This document shows positions 16,670-25,837 of a stretch of 64,000 nt of DNA, piece after piece. The notes beneath the pieces are model-generated. The model ran no database searches and had not been told where the DNA came from. It worked only from the letters and a program-made list of their open reading frames with translations. Numbering within the stretch: the stretch's first letter is position 1; every line of letters begins with the position of its first letter. The stretch comes from Barnesiella viscericola DSM 18177. GTDB lineage: Bacteria; Bacteroidota; Bacteroidia; Bacteroidales; Barnesiellaceae. Location of the stretch: contig NZ_CP007034.1 of the NCBI RefSeq assembly GCF_000512915.1, forward strand, positions 2,170,001 to 2,234,000, in the 5' to 3' direction. Made by a program: the position numbers and the translations under genes.

Positions 16670-17986
16670 TTATATTTCAGTGGCAATGAGCGCATCGCCT
16701 GCCGCGTTGAAATCGCCCAGCCGCACCGGTCGGCAGGTGTTGACCCACTCTTTGCGGTAGGGCATCTCCACCCGTATGTAGTTGTCGGTGAAGCCGTGCA
16801 TGGGAGCCCCCTTGCGCGGTTGCTCGAACAGCACGGGGCGTGTCGACCCCTGGAATCGGGTGTAGAAGTCGTGCAGTTTCCGTTCCGATATTTCGAGCAT
16901 GCGGCGGCAGCGTTCGTGTCGCTCGGGAATGGGCACGACCGGCTCGATTTTCAACGCCTGCGTGCCGGGCCGCTCGGAGTAGGTAAAGACGTGCAGCTGA
17001 GAGATGTCGAGCCCCTCGACAAAGCGGCGGCTCTCCTCGAACAGCTCTTCGGTCTCGCCCCGTACCCCGGTGATGAGGTCGACCCCGATAAAGGCGTCGG
17101 GCAGCAGGCGGCGAATGGTCTCAATCTTGTGGGCGAACAGCGCGGTGTCGTAGTGGCGGTGCATCAGTTTCAGCACCGTGTCGCTGCCCGACTGCAACGG
17201 TATGTGAAAGTGGGGGGCAAAGCGTTTCGAGGTGGCGACGAAGGCGATAATCTCGTCGGTGAGCAGGTTGGGCTCTATCGAGGAGATGCGGTAGTGGGCG
17301 ATACCCTCGACCTGGTCGAGCGACTTGATGAGGTCGAGGAAGGTCTCGCCCGTCTGTTTGCCGAAGTCACCGATGTTTACCCCCGTGATGACAATCTCCT
17401 TGCCCCCGGCAGCCGCTACCTCGCGGGCCTGAGCGGTGAGCTGTTCGATGGTGCCGCTGCGACTGCGTCCCCGGGCAAAGGGTATGGTGCAGTAGGTACA
17501 GAAGTAGTCGCACCCGTCCTGCACCTTCAAGAAGTAGCGGGTGCGGTCGCCCCGCGAACAGGAGGGCGAGAACTTGCGAATGTCGCGGGTAGGGGTAGTG
17601 ACTACATGACCCGATTCCTGTTTGTGCAGGTCGCCCAGATATTGCAAGATGTCGAGTTTCTGTTCGGCACCCAACACCAGGTCCACGTCGGGTATATGGG
17701 CAATCTCGTCGGGTTTGAGCTGGGCATAGCAGCCGGTCACGACGATAAAGGCCTGCGGGTGTTGCCGGGCAATCCGGCGAATGGTCTGCCGGCACTTCTT
17801 GTCGGCCAGTTCGGTCACCGAGCAGGTGTTGATGACACAGATGTCGGCTTTCTCGCCCGGACGTACCTTGCGAATGCCGTGCGCTTCGAGCATCTTCCCA
17901 ATGGTAGAGGTCTCGGCAAAATTGAGTTTGCAACCCAGGGTGTAGTAGGCCGCGGTTTTATCTTGAAATGTATTTACATCGATCAT
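16670..17986 (-). CDS. mtaB: tRNA (N6-threonylcarbamoyladenosine) methylthiotransferase MtaB
   Basis: A 438-residue radical-SAM enzyme that converts t6A37 to ms2t6A37 in tRNA. The N-terminal MTTase domain carries cysteines in LGCKLNFAE and NTCSVT; the radical-SAM CxxxCxxC motif appears as CDYFCTYC mid-protein; a TRAM-like segment closes the protein. The start at 17986 gives the expected short lead before the TLGCKLN strand. A -7 box lies 34 bp upstream. It heads a three-gene minus-strand unit with the acyltransferase and GT2. Confidence 0.95.
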   Translation of the reverse strand: MIDVNTFQDKTAAYYTLGCKLNFAETSTIGKMLEAHGIRKVRPGEKADICVINTCSVTELADKKCRQTIRRIARQHPQAFIVVTGCYAQLKPDEIAHIPDVDLVLGAEQKLDILQYLGDLHKQESGHVVTTPTRDIRKFSPSCSRGDRTRYFLKVQDGCDYFCTYCTIPFARGRSRSGTIEQLTAQAREVAAAGGKEIVITGVNIGDFGKQTGETFLDLIKSLDQVEGIAHYRISSIEPNLLTDEIIAFVATSKRFAPHFHIPLQSGSDTVLKLMHRHYDTALFAHKIETIRRLLPDAFIGVDLITGVRGETEELFEESRRFVEGLDISQLHVFTYSERPGTQALKIEPVVPIPERHERCRRMLEISERKLHDFYTRFQGSTRPVLFEQPRKGAPMHGFTDNYIRVEMPYRKEWVNTCRPVRLGDFNAAGDALIATEI

Positions 17987-18019
17987 ACGACAGGTGGTTT
18001 CAAAAGCCAATATAGGCGA

Positions 18020-18027
18020 CAAAGTTA
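18020..18027 (-). promoter_or_regulatory. -7 box of mtaB
   Basis: On the minus strand this reads TAACTTTG, matching TAnnTTTG, about 34 bp before the mtaB ATG. Confidence 0.5.
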
Positions 18028-18103
18028 CTCATTTCGTTTAAAAATGTGCCACCCTCTCTTTTGAATAGTTGTGTAGGAATGTATGATTTTACAAACAAAG
18101 TCG

Positions 18104-18111
18104 TATATTTG
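18104..18111 (+). promoter_or_regulatory. -7 box of the acyl-CoA synthetase gene
   Basis: TATATTTG, 25 bp before the ATG at 18137. No convincing -33 element is seen at the expected distance. Confidence 0.5.
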
Positions 18112-18136
18112 CTACCAAACTAGTTAGATTGGGAGT

Positions 18137-19798
18137 ATGATTTCTGAAAATTTCATTAAGATATACGAGTCGAGTTTTCGTGAAAACTGGGACTTGCCGG
18201 CGTTGACCGACTATAACGAACAGCGCACCTATACCTATCAGGACATGGCTCGCGAGATAGCCAAATTGCATATCCTCTTCCGCCATTGCCAAATCAGGCG
18301 AGGCGACAAAATCGCCCTCGTGGGGAAAAACACCCCCAACTGGTGCATCGCCTTTATGGCCACGGTATCGTATGGCGCCATTCTGGTACCCATCTTGCAG
18401 GAGTTCAATCCGCACGACATACACCACATTATCAACCACTCCGACTCGGTATTGCTCTTCGTGGGCGAGAACATCTGGGAGAATATCGAGATGGAGAAAC
18501 TGCCCGAGGTGCGTGCCGCCATTTCGCTGCAAGATTTCTCGTGCCTCGTGCAACGCGACGGCGAGGAGATAGCCAAGTGTCTGCGCGACATGAAACGCCG
18601 TTTCAAGAATACCTATCCGAACGGGTTCAGCCGCGACGACATTCGCTATGCCGACCTCGACAACGACAAGGTGGTACTCATCAACTACACCTCGGGGACG
18701 ACCGGATTCAGCAAGGGCGTCATGCTCACGGGCAACAACCTGGCGGGTAATGTGATGTTCGGCATTCGGTCGCACCTGCACTACAAGGGGAGCAAGTGCA
18801 TCTCGTTCCTGCCGTTGGCTCATGCCTATGGTTGTGCATTCGACCTGCTGGTGCCGTTGGCCGTGGGTACGCACATCACTCTTCTGGGAAAAATTCCTTC
18901 GCCCAAAATTCTGTTGAAGGCGTTGGAGGAGGTTCGTCCCAACCTGATAATCTGTGTGCCGCTTATTCTCGAAAAGATATACAAGAAGCAGATACAACCG
19001 CTGCTCAACAAGACTCCCATGCGCTGGGCGTTGAACATACCCATTCTCGACAACCGCATCTACGGGCAGGTGAGAAAGAAACTGATCGATGCCTTCGGTG
19101 GCCGCTTCGAAGAGGTGATTGTGGGCGGTGCCCCCATCAACCGCGAGGTGGAGCAGTTCCTGCACAAAATCAAGTTCCCCTTTACCGTGGGCTATGGCAT
19201 GACCGAGTGTGCCCCGCTGGTGAGCTACACGTCGCACCGCGAGTTCCGTCCCGGATCGGCCGGCCGCACGCTGTTCGGGTATGTCGAGACCAAAATCGAT
19301 TCGCTTGACCCGGAGAATATTCCCGGCGAAATCTGCGTGCGGGGCGAGCATGTGATGAAGGGCTATTACAAGAACGAGGAGGCTACCAAAGCCGTGCTCG
19401 ATGAAGACGGGTGGCTGCACACCGGCGACATGGGTACCATGACCCCCGATGGCACCATCTACATCAAGGGCCGCAGCAAAACGATGATTCTTACCTCGAA
19501 CGGGCAGAACATCTACCCCGAGGAGATTGAGGCCAAGTTGAACAACATGCCCTTCGTGATGGAGAGCCTGGTAGTCGAGCGTGACGGAAAACTGGTGGCG
19601 CTCGTCTGTCCCGATTACGACGCCATGGACAGTTACGGCGTGTCTAACCACGATTTGCCCATGGCCATGGAAGAAGTTCGGGGCAATCTCAACAAAATGT
19701 TGGCTCCCTACGAGCAGATTACCCGAATCCAACTCTATCCGAATGAATTTGAGAAGACCCCGAAGCGTAGCATAAAGCGCTATTTATATGATAATTGA
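18137..19798 (+). CDS. Long-chain acyl-CoA synthetase-type AMP-binding protein
   Basis: A 553-residue ANL-superfamily enzyme that activates a carboxylate to an acyl-adenylate and then an acyl-CoA. The P-loop-like motif YTSGTTGFSKGVML is near residues 180-193, GYGMTECAP near 352, and the hinge/adenylate-binding TGDMGTMTPDG near 430. The C-terminal catalytic lysine segment is in TPKRSIKRYL at the end. Long-chain fatty acid is the likely substrate by similarity, but specificity cannot be read from the sequence. It is monocistronic. Confidence 0.92.
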   Translation: MISENFIKIYESSFRENWDLPALTDYNEQRTYTYQDMAREIAKLHILFRHCQIRRGDKIALVGKNTPNWCIAFMATVSYGAILVPILQEFNPHDIHHIINHSDSVLLFVGENIWENIEMEKLPEVRAAISLQDFSCLVQRDGEEIAKCLRDMKRRFKNTYPNGFSRDDIRYADLDNDKVVLINYTSGTTGFSKGVMLTGNNLAGNVMFGIRSHLHYKGSKCISFLPLAHAYGCAFDLLVPLAVGTHITLLGKIPSPKILLKALEEVRPNLIICVPLILEKIYKKQIQPLLNKTPMRWALNIPILDNRIYGQVRKKLIDAFGGRFEEVIVGGAPINREVEQFLHKIKFPFTVGYGMTECAPLVSYTSHREFRPGSAGRTLFGYVETKIDSLDPENIPGEICVRGEHVMKGYYKNEEATKAVLDEDGWLHTGDMGTMTPDGTIYIKGRSKTMILTSNGQNIYPEEIEAKLNNMPFVMESLVVERDGKLVALVCPDYDAMDSYGVSNHDLPMAMEEVRGNLNKMLAPYEQITRIQLYPNEFEKTPKRSIKRYLYDN

Positions 19799-19884
19799 GC
19801 TTTTTTGAGGTGATTTTTCACAGAAAAAACAAAATATTCTGAAAAAAAAATAAGATTAGGAGTACAACATATAAAAAGAATATA

Positions 19885-19892
19885 TACCTTTG
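19885..19892 (+). promoter_or_regulatory. -7 box of the small lipoprotein gene
   Basis: TACCTTTG fits TAnnTTTG. It precedes the ATG at 19942 by about 50 bp, within a very AT-rich segment of the kind found in front of strongly expressed genes. Confidence 0.55.
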
Positions 19893-19941
19893 TAGCGTTT
19901 TTGAAGCAAAAAAATATTGTTTTATCTTTAATTTGAAGGAA

Positions 19942-20142
19942 ATGAAAAAGTTAGTTTTGTTCTTCGCTGTTGCTTTTGCAATGTCTTTCGCTTCTTGTGG
20001 TAATAAAGCCGCTGAGTCTACTGAAGCTGTTGATAGCGTTGCTGTTGTAGAAGAAGTTGCTGTTGAAGCAGTTGATTCTGCCGCTGTTGACTCTGCTGCT
20101 GCTGATACTACTGTAGAAGCTGCTGCTGTTGTTGCTGAATAA
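19942..20142 (+). CDS. Small Ala/Val/Glu-rich lipoprotein
   Basis: A 66-residue protein with a lipoprotein signal peptide and a cysteine at 19 (SFASCGN). The mature part is almost entirely A, V, E, D, S and T, in short repeats such as AVDSVAVVEEVAVEAVDSAA. No known domain is recognisable. Codon choice is unlike its neighbours: GCT, GTT, TCT and GAA dominate, against GC-ending codons around it, a pattern typical of very highly expressed genes. An AT-rich leader with a good -7 box and a strong terminator right after fit a short abundant mRNA. The function is unknown; an abundant structural envelope lipoprotein is one possibility. Confidence 0.8.
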   Translation: MKKLVLFFAVAFAMSFASCGNKAAESTEAVDSVAVVEEVAVEAVDSAAVDSAAADTTVEAAAVVAE

Positions 20143-20169
20143 TTTACAGCAAGAACTGAGAAAGAATTG

Positions 20170-20204
20170 GGGCTATCCCTCGGTGAGGGTTAGCTCTTTT
20201 TTTT
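20170..20204 (+). terminator. Terminator of the small lipoprotein gene
   Basis: GGGCTATCCCTC (20170-20181) pairs with GAGGGTTAGCTC (20185-20196), with one mismatch, one G-U pair and a 3-base loop, followed by eight Ts. A textbook intrinsic terminator. Confidence 0.9.
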
Positions 20205-20284
20205 ATCCTGCTGATGTAGCGGTCGATTTTCCTCGAAAGGGAGAAAGAGACGAGCGATTCTATCGCGGGTAGTATACACATAAG

Positions 20285-20319
20285 ACGAGGGCGACTCTCC
20301 TGACGGGAGCCGCCCTCGT
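20285..20319. terminator. Terminator downstream of alkaline phosphatase
   Basis: ACGAGGGCGACTC (20285-20297) pairs with GAGCCGCCCTCGT (20307-20319), with one A-C mismatch and an internal CC/GG pair. It lies between converging genes and should act mainly on the minus-strand phosphatase transcript. Confidence 0.7.
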
Positions 20320-20345
20320 TGTTTGTTGTCCCCGGGGAAGGGGAA

Positions 20346-21746
20346 TTATTTTATTTTCATGATTTTGCGTATCGTGTTGGGAATCTCGGTGTTGTCGTTC
20401 AAGGTGCCGAACTGTTGGGCCTGGCAGCCGATGGCATAGAGGGGAACGAAACTGCCGGTGTGCGAGAAGGTGGTCCACCCTACACCTATTTTTCGGGCCA
20501 ACAGAGCGATGGCTTCGGCTACGAGCGGTTCGTTGCGGGAGTATAGCGTAATCTCCTGTTCGGAGTTCTTCTTGACGATGGTCTCGTAGTAGCATTGCAT
20601 GAGTTTCGCCTCTTCGCCGGCATTCACGGGAATCTTGTCCCACAACCCGGTATTCTCGGCCAGGATTTTCCGAGCCTTTTCCCAGGTGTCGATTTCACCC
20701 GTCTTTCTCAGGCGTTGGAACAGATTTGAGAGCGACTCTTTGGACATCTTCTGGTAGTTAACATACTCCCAGTGGAAAGGTTTCATACTGGTTTCGCCCA
20801 AGGTGAGTCCGCCGGTTTCATGGTCGGCCGTCACGATGATGAGGGTTTCGTCGGGGTGTTGTCGGTAGAACTCGTAGGTCAACTTGACACAGCGGTCAAA
20901 CTCGGCACCCTCTTTCACGGCAGTAGCAATGTCGCAGGGGTGCGAGGCGTGGTCGATGCTGGCCCCCTCGATCATCATGAAGAAACCCTTCTTCCCCTTT
21001 TCCCGGCTGAGTTTGTCGATACCGGTCTTGACCATAAATTCCAAACCCATGGCTTCGGGGTCACGTTCGATGACGTAGGGCAGCCAAGAGCGCAGCGTTG
21101 TGTCGGCATCGAGCAGGAGAACCTTGTCGGCCTGGGCATCGAAGCCGTCGATACCCCGGCATATTGTGTAGCCCTTTTGACGGTAGTAGTCGTAGAGCGA
21201 AGGTTGTTTCTGGTCCTTGCCGTAGGGCTGTTTCAGGGCGCTGCCGGCCAGATAATCGAACTGGCTGTCGGCACCGTCGCGCCCGATGAGGTAGGCATCT
21301 TTGCGCATTTGCGAGGCATAGAAGGCGGCCGGAGTGGCGTCGTCGATTTGTCCGCTGGTCACGATGCCGATGGCATAACCTTTGTCGCGCAGCTGTTTGG
21401 CGATTGAGGTGAGCGGTTTCCCCTCGGGGTCGATACCCACAAAATCGATGTTGGTCCTATGGCCGGTAGCCAGTGCCGTACCCGCTGCGGCCGAGCAGGT
21501 GATGAGGCTGTTGTTGGCGTAGGTCCTGATGGCCGACCGCACCGGGAAGTCGAGAATGGCGAGCGACTCCTTGCCGTTGGGGTTGTTGCCGTGTTCGTAG
21601 TAGAGTTGGGTGGCCATGACGTGGGCGAAGCTCATGCCGTCGCCGATACAGTAAAAGATGTATTTGGGGGTCTTGGCCGACAATAAGGTAGTGGAGATGA
21701 GTAGGATAACCAGAGTTAAAACCCATTTTTGTGCATTCCTTTTCAT
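20346..21746 (-). CDS. Alkaline phosphatase (PhoA family), exported
   Basis: A 466-residue metal-dependent phosphomonoesterase with a cleavable signal peptide (about 1-24), acting in the periplasm. The first metal ligand is D36 in FYCIGDGMSF, the nucleophile is S85 within ITCSAAAGTALATG, and TADHETGG provides later metal ligands. The residue before the nucleophile is Cys, where E. coli PhoA has Asp. Length is normal. It is monocistronic with its own weak -7 box and terminators on both sides. It would release phosphate from organic phosphates. Confidence 0.9.
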   Translation of the reverse strand: MKRNAQKWVLTLVILLISTTLLSAKTPKYIFYCIGDGMSFAHVMATQLYYEHGNNPNGKESLAILDFPVRSAIRTYANNSLITCSAAAGTALATGHRTNIDFVGIDPEGKPLTSIAKQLRDKGYAIGIVTSGQIDDATPAAFYASQMRKDAYLIGRDGADSQFDYLAGSALKQPYGKDQKQPSLYDYYRQKGYTICRGIDGFDAQADKVLLLDADTTLRSWLPYVIERDPEAMGLEFMVKTGIDKLSREKGKKGFFMMIEGASIDHASHPCDIATAVKEGAEFDRCVKLTYEFYRQHPDETLIIVTADHETGGLTLGETSMKPFHWEYVNYQKMSKESLSNLFQRLRKTGEIDTWEKARKILAENTGLWDKIPVNAGEEAKLMQCYYETIVKKNSEQEITLYSRNEPLVAEAIALLARKIGVGWTTFSHTGSFVPLYAIGCQAQQFGTLNDNTEIPNTIRKIMKIK

Positions 21747-21772
21747 AGCTGTTTATCTGTTTGTTTCGGGGA

Positions 21773-21780
21773 TAAAGGTA
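21773..21780 (-). promoter_or_regulatory. -7 box of the alkaline phosphatase gene
   Basis: The minus strand reads TACCTTTA, one base off the TAnnTTTG consensus, 27 bp before the start codon. Confidence 0.4.
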
Positions 21781-21806
21781 TAAAAACTCGTTGAGAAAAG
21801 AAGAAC

Positions 21807-21840
21807 CCCCGTCGTTACCAAAATGTTACAACGGGGATTT
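21807..21840 (-). terminator. Terminator downstream of pyrC
   Basis: CCCCGTCGT (21807/8-21815) pairs with ACAACGGGG (21828-21836) with one mismatch. Reading the minus strand, the stem is followed by a T-rich stretch. It separates pyrC from the phosphatase gene. Confidence 0.6.
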
Positions 21841-21882
21841 TATAGAAATTTAAGAGGTGTCTTTGAATGTGGACAGGCTGAT

Positions 21883-23244
21883 TTAGTCTTCGACTGTTTC
21901 GGGGTGGAAGGTGAGTCGTTTGCCCGGGGTGCGGTTCAGAAGCCGCCCCTCGGCAAACACCTCGTTGCCGTTGACAAAGGTCCGTTCGATTGAGGAGGGG
22001 AAAGTGTGCCCCTCGAAGGGCGACCACCCGCATTTCGACAAGATGTTGTCGCGGGTAACGGTGTAGGGCTTGTGGGGATCGACCACCACGAGGTCGGCAT
22101 AGTAGCCGGGGCGCAGATAGCCGCGTCGCTCTATGCGGTAGAGTTGAGCCGGGGCATGGCACATCTTCTCGACAACCCGTTCGAGCGGGAACTCGCCCCG
22201 TTGCGACAGTTCGAGCATCACTTGCAGGGAGTGCTGTACCAGGGGACCACCCGAGGCCGCTTTGAGGCATGAGCCCTGCTTCTCGCTCCACAGGTGCGGG
22301 GCGTGGTCGGTTGCTACCACATCGAGACGATTGTTGCGCAGGGCTTCGAGCAAGGCTTTGCGGTCGCCGCAGGTCTTGATGGCAGGATTCCATTTGATGC
22401 GGTTGCCGTATTGGGCATAGTCGTTGTCGTCGAACCAGAGGTAGTGCACACACACCTCGCCGGTAATGCGTTTCTGGGCGAGGGGCGCCGCATCGAGCAG
22501 CGACATCTCGCGGGCCGTCGAGAGATGTAGCAGGTGCAGCCGGGTGCCATATTGCGAGGCCAGTTCGGCTGCCCGTGACGACGAGGCATAGCAGGCCTCG
22601 GCACTGCGGATAAGGGGGTGGAAGAAGATGGGCAACTCCTCGCCGAACCGCTCGGTGTAGTACTTTCGGTTGGCCTGTATGATGTGCTCCTCTTCGCAAT
22701 GCACGGCGATGAGGGCGGGAATCTCGGCAAAGATGCGGCGCAGTGTCTTTTCGTTATCGACAAGCATGTTGCCGGTCGACGAGCCCATGAAGATTTTCAC
22801 GCCGCACACTTGTGAGAAATCAACCTGTTTGAGCACCTCGAAATTATCGTTGGTGGCACCGATGTAGAACGAGTAGTTGGCCGGTGACACCTGGGCAGCC
22901 CGCTCATATTTCCAATCGAGGGCTTCGAGTGTGGTCGTCTGAGGTTTGGTGTTGGGCATATCCATGAACGAGGTGACACCACCGGCCACCGCGGCTACCG
23001 ACTCGGTGGCGATTTCGGCCTTGTGGGTAAGCCCCGGTTCTCTGAAATGCACCTGGTCGTCGATAGCACCGGGCAGCACCCATTTGCCCGTAGCGTCGAT
23101 GATGCGTTGGGCAGTGCCAGCCACCGTTTCGGGCAGTTCACCCCGAATGATGCTGTCGATACACACCCCGTCGATGACGACCGAACCCGTAAACCGTTCG
23201 CCGTCGTTTATGATTGTGCCGTTTTTGATAATCGTTTTGCCCAT
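21883..23244 (-). CDS. pyrC: Dihydroorotase
   Basis: A 453-residue zinc amidohydrolase catalysing ring closure of carbamoyl-aspartate in pyrimidine synthesis. FREPGLTHK near 67-75, DMPNTKP and the ATDHAPH metal motif identify the dihydroorotase branch. The usual HxH metal pair is here QVH (Q64, H66), in [11 protein letters not shown]; this form is, to my knowledge, common in Bacteroidota dihydroorotases. It precedes the Dpm1-like gene's 3' end by 40 bp on the same strand, so the two may be co-transcribed from the latter's promoter. Confidence 0.92.
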   Translation of the reverse strand: MGKTIIKNGTIINDGERFTGSVVIDGVCIDSIIRGELPETVAGTAQRIIDATGKWVLPGAIDDQVHFREPGLTHKAEIATESVAAVAGGVTSFMDMPNTKPQTTTLEALDWKYERAAQVSPANYSFYIGATNDNFEVLKQVDFSQVCGVKIFMGSSTGNMLVDNEKTLRRIFAEIPALIAVHCEEEHIIQANRKYYTERFGEELPIFFHPLIRSAEACYASSSRAAELASQYGTRLHLLHLSTAREMSLLDAAPLAQKRITGEVCVHYLWFDDNDYAQYGNRIKWNPAIKTCGDRKALLEALRNNRLDVVATDHAPHLWSEKQGSCLKAASGGPLVQHSLQVMLELSQRGEFPLERVVEKMCHAPAQLYRIERRGYLRPGYYADLVVVDPHKPYTVTRDNILSKCGWSPFEGHTFPSSIERTFVNGNEVFAEGRLLNRTPGKRLTFHPETVED

Positions 23245-23284
23245 GTCGAGTGGTAATTATGAAGATTCCTCGATACCCGTCGGG

Positions 23285-24040
23285 TTACCGTTTGGGATAT
23301 TTGCGGAACCAGCTGTCTATTTTCAGTTTGATGACTCCGAATACGGCCTCGCCGAAAATGCTGCTGTTCATTTTGCTCTCGCCCAATACCCGGTTGATGA
23401 ATATGATAGGCACCTCCTTGATGACAAATCCGCACTTGTAGGCGGTGAATTTCATCTCGATCTGGAAGGCATAGCCCTTGAACCGAATCGAGTCGAGACC
23501 GATGGTTTCGAGCACCCGGCGACGATAGCAGACGAAGCCTGCCGTTGTGTCGTGAATCTTCATGCCGGTGATGAAGCGCACATATTTCGAGGCGAAATAG
23601 GACATCATCACCCGCCCCATGGGCCAGTTCACCACGTTGACCCCTGTCACGTAACGGGAGCCTATGGCCACATCGGCACCGCCGGTCTTGCAGGCCGCCA
23701 GCAGGTTCATCAGATCTTGCGGGTTGTGGGAAAAGTCGGCATCCATTTCGAAGATATACTCATAGCCGCGGGCAATAGCCCATTTGAACCCCGTGATATA
23801 GGCCGTGCCCAGTCCCTGTTTGCCGGGGCGTTCGAGCATGTGGAGTGCTCCGGGGAACTGCTTTTGCAGCGAGCGCACGATGTCGGCAGTCCCGTCGGGC
23901 GAGTTGTCGTCGATGATGAGGATATGAAAGGAGCGAGGCAACTCGAATACGGCATGGATAATTGCAGCAATATTCTCCTTCTCGTTATAGGTGGGAATGA
24001 GAACGATACAGTCTGATCTCGAAGGTGCAACAGGGTCCAT
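23285..24040 (-). CDS. Polyprenol-phosphate mannosyltransferase-like GT2 (Dpm1 family)
   Basis: A 251-residue GT-A glycosyltransferase with IPTYNEKENI near 14-23, DDNSPDGTADIV near 42-53 and the metal-binding MDADFSHNP near 100. This is the catalytic domain of Dpm1/polyprenol-phosphate sugar transferases without a C-terminal membrane domain. The product would be a polyprenol-linked mannose or related sugar used as a donor at the membrane. It is expressed from one of the dispersed promoter repeats upstream. pyrC follows by 40 bp. The sugar is inferred. Confidence 0.9.
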   Translation of the reverse strand: MDPVAPSRSDCIVLIPTYNEKENIAAIIHAVFELPRSFHILIIDDNSPDGTADIVRSLQKQFPGALHMLERPGKQGLGTAYITGFKWAIARGYEYIFEMDADFSHNPQDLMNLLAACKTGGADVAIGSRYVTGVNVVNWPMGRVMMSYFASKYVRFITGMKIHDTTAGFVCYRRRVLETIGLDSIRFKGYAFQIEMKFTAYKCGFVIKEVPIIFINRVLGESKMNSSIFGEAVFGVIKLKIDSWFRKYPKR

Positions 24041-24067
24041 ATGATTTTTGTTTGGATATTACAGGAG

Positions 24068-24115
24068 CAAATATAGTGAAAGGCGAGCGCAAAGGCAAAT
24101 GAAAACGTAGTTTTC
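24068..24115 (-). promoter_or_regulatory. Single promoter-repeat copy upstream of the Dpm1-like gene
   Basis: On the minus strand: palindrome GAAAACTACGTTTTC (24115-24101), one base, TTTG (24099-24096), 20 bases, TATATTTG (24075-24068). Spacing is identical to the array at the left edge. The spacer ends in the shared CGCCTTTCAC. It is the only copy at this locus. Confidence 0.8.
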
Positions 24116-24151
24116 AGAATTGCCTTGGTCGGGGGTATTCTAGCCGAGAAT

Positions 24152-25837
24152 TTATCGAGGGGCAATTCCCCGGTGCTCGAATGCCCGATAGTCCTCCTCG
24201 TCGAAAGGAAGATACTGTATCGGTATCGGGGTATTGCGCTCACCCAGGTAGTAACGTTTGTCGAGGTGGAACGAGGGGCTTACGAGCGAGAGGGTATCGT
24301 TACGATAGTCGGTGTCGATACCACCGATGGCCAGCAGCGTGTGGAAGACTACCCGCGAGTCGAAGGGGGTGGTGTGGCGCTCCCGGGCCTGTTGTATCTC
24401 TGTGGGGAATTGTTGGGCATACTGCGGCGAGAACCACAGGATAAAGGGTACATGTAATTGGTAGTAGGTGGGAACGGGTGAGGCGTGCAGAAACCGGTTG
24501 CGGTCGTCGTCGAGCAGGTCCTCGCCGTGGTCCGACAGGTAGAGCATGGCCGCTGTCTTGCCACTTTGGGCGAGACGTTCGATTATCTGGTCGAGAAACC
24601 GGTCGGTTGCTACAATCGAGTTGTCGTAGGCATTGATCATGGCCTGTCGGTCTTTGCGGTTTATCTCGCTGATACGGTCGGGGGTGAATACCCGGCAATC
24701 GGCCGGGTATCGCTCGCAGTAGTTGAAATGAGATCCGTAGGTGTGCAGCACAATGAGTTGCTTGGTGGCTCCGCTGCGGAGCAGTGAGTCGACAACGGGC
24801 AACAGCGCATCGTCGAGTACGTGAGGCTTGTTTTTGGGGGCAATAAGATATTGTGTGCAGTCGGCTTCGTCGGCAAAGAAGTCGGTAAACGAGCTGTTGT
24901 GCAGCTGGTTGGAGATGAATGCCGTGCGGAATCCGGCCTGTTTGAAGGCGGAGATGAGGCTCTTTTGGCGGTAGATTTGGTTGAAATCGAGTGCGTCGGC
25001 CGGAGAGAGCATGAGGGGTACACTCTTGTGGGTAGCGTTGATTTGGGTGAGCACATCGTCGAAGTGAATTACATCGCGTCGGGCTCTCAGTCGGGGAGTG
25101 GTGTTGCGCTCGTATCCGTAGAGTCCCCAGTTCCCGGCTCGGCCTGTCTCGCCGATGACAAAGATATAGACTTCGGGTTGCCTGGGGTCGCGGGTCGAGG
25201 AGGCGTGGTAGTTAAAGTCGCGCGAGGTGCGTTTGTAGTTTTTGGAGGCCTCCCAACTGCGCACGGCAAACCGGGCGTTGTTGAAGGCGTTGATGGGGTA
25301 AAGGTTGTCGAGCCGAGCCCGATGTGGGGCTTTGCGATGGGCTGGTGTATAGACCAGTACACCGCTTCCCAGCATGAGCATGGTCAGCATGAATATCCGT
25401 TTTCGGAAGAGCGGAGAGAGGGTGTCGCTTCGTCGTATGGAGTAGACGGCCAGAGCCAGAGCCGGCAGGTAGAGCACGAATACACCCACGACGGCTGGGG
25501 CCAGCTTGTCGAGCAACTCGAAGGCTTCGCCGCTGTTGGTGGTGAATATGTTGAGGAACATGTCGGAGGCGATGATGGAGTTCCCGAAGAGGTAGAGCAA
25601 AACCAGTTGGACGGCGCTGATGAAATGCAGCGGCAGTAGTGCCCAGAATGTAATACCCGGTTTGCGCGACAGGTTGAGCAGCACTAGATAGAGGGCTCCC
25701 GGTATGAGGATATACGAGACCTTAAACAGCGCGGGCAGATGCTCGGTGAAGCACAGGAATATGTTGGGCACCAGCATGATGACCGCAAATATCCAGAAGA
25801 TACGCCGTTGTGTGAAGAGTCGATTAAAATGCTTCAT
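24152..25837 (-). CDS. Phosphoethanolamine transferase-like membrane sulfatase-fold protein
   Basis: A 561-residue inner-membrane protein with about five hydrophobic helices in the first ~190 residues and a periplasmic alkaline-phosphatase/sulfatase-fold domain. Visible motifs are FVIGETGRAGN, the likely catalytic threonine in NATHKSVPL near 260-270, and LSDHGEDLLDD with metal ligands. This matches EptA/CptA-type enzymes that move phosphoethanolamine to lipid A or core sugars. The start at 25837 overlaps the upstream outer-membrane gene by 14 bp; a start 13 codons earlier lies deeper in that gene. The acceptor is inferred. Confidence 0.9.
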   Translation of the reverse strand: MKHFNRLFTQRRIFWIFAVIMLVPNIFLCFTEHLPALFKVSYILIPGALYLVLLNLSRKPGITFWALLPLHFISAVQLVLLYLFGNSIIASDMFLNIFTTNSGEAFELLDKLAPAVVGVFVLYLPALALAVYSIRRSDTLSPLFRKRIFMLTMLMLGSGVLVYTPAHRKAPHRARLDNLYPINAFNNARFAVRSWEASKNYKRTSRDFNYHASSTRDPRQPEVYIFVIGETGRAGNWGLYGYERNTTPRLRARRDVIHFDDVLTQINATHKSVPLMLSPADALDFNQIYRQKSLISAFKQAGFRTAFISNQLHNSSFTDFFADEADCTQYLIAPKNKPHVLDDALLPVVDSLLRSGATKQLIVLHTYGSHFNYCERYPADCRVFTPDRISEINRKDRQAMINAYDNSIVATDRFLDQIIERLAQSGKTAAMLYLSDHGEDLLDDDRNRFLHASPVPTYYQLHVPFILWFSPQYAQQFPTEIQQARERHTTPFDSRVVFHTLLAIGGIDTDYRNDTLSLVSPSFHLDKRYYLGERNTPIPIQYLPFDEEDYRAFEHRGIAPR

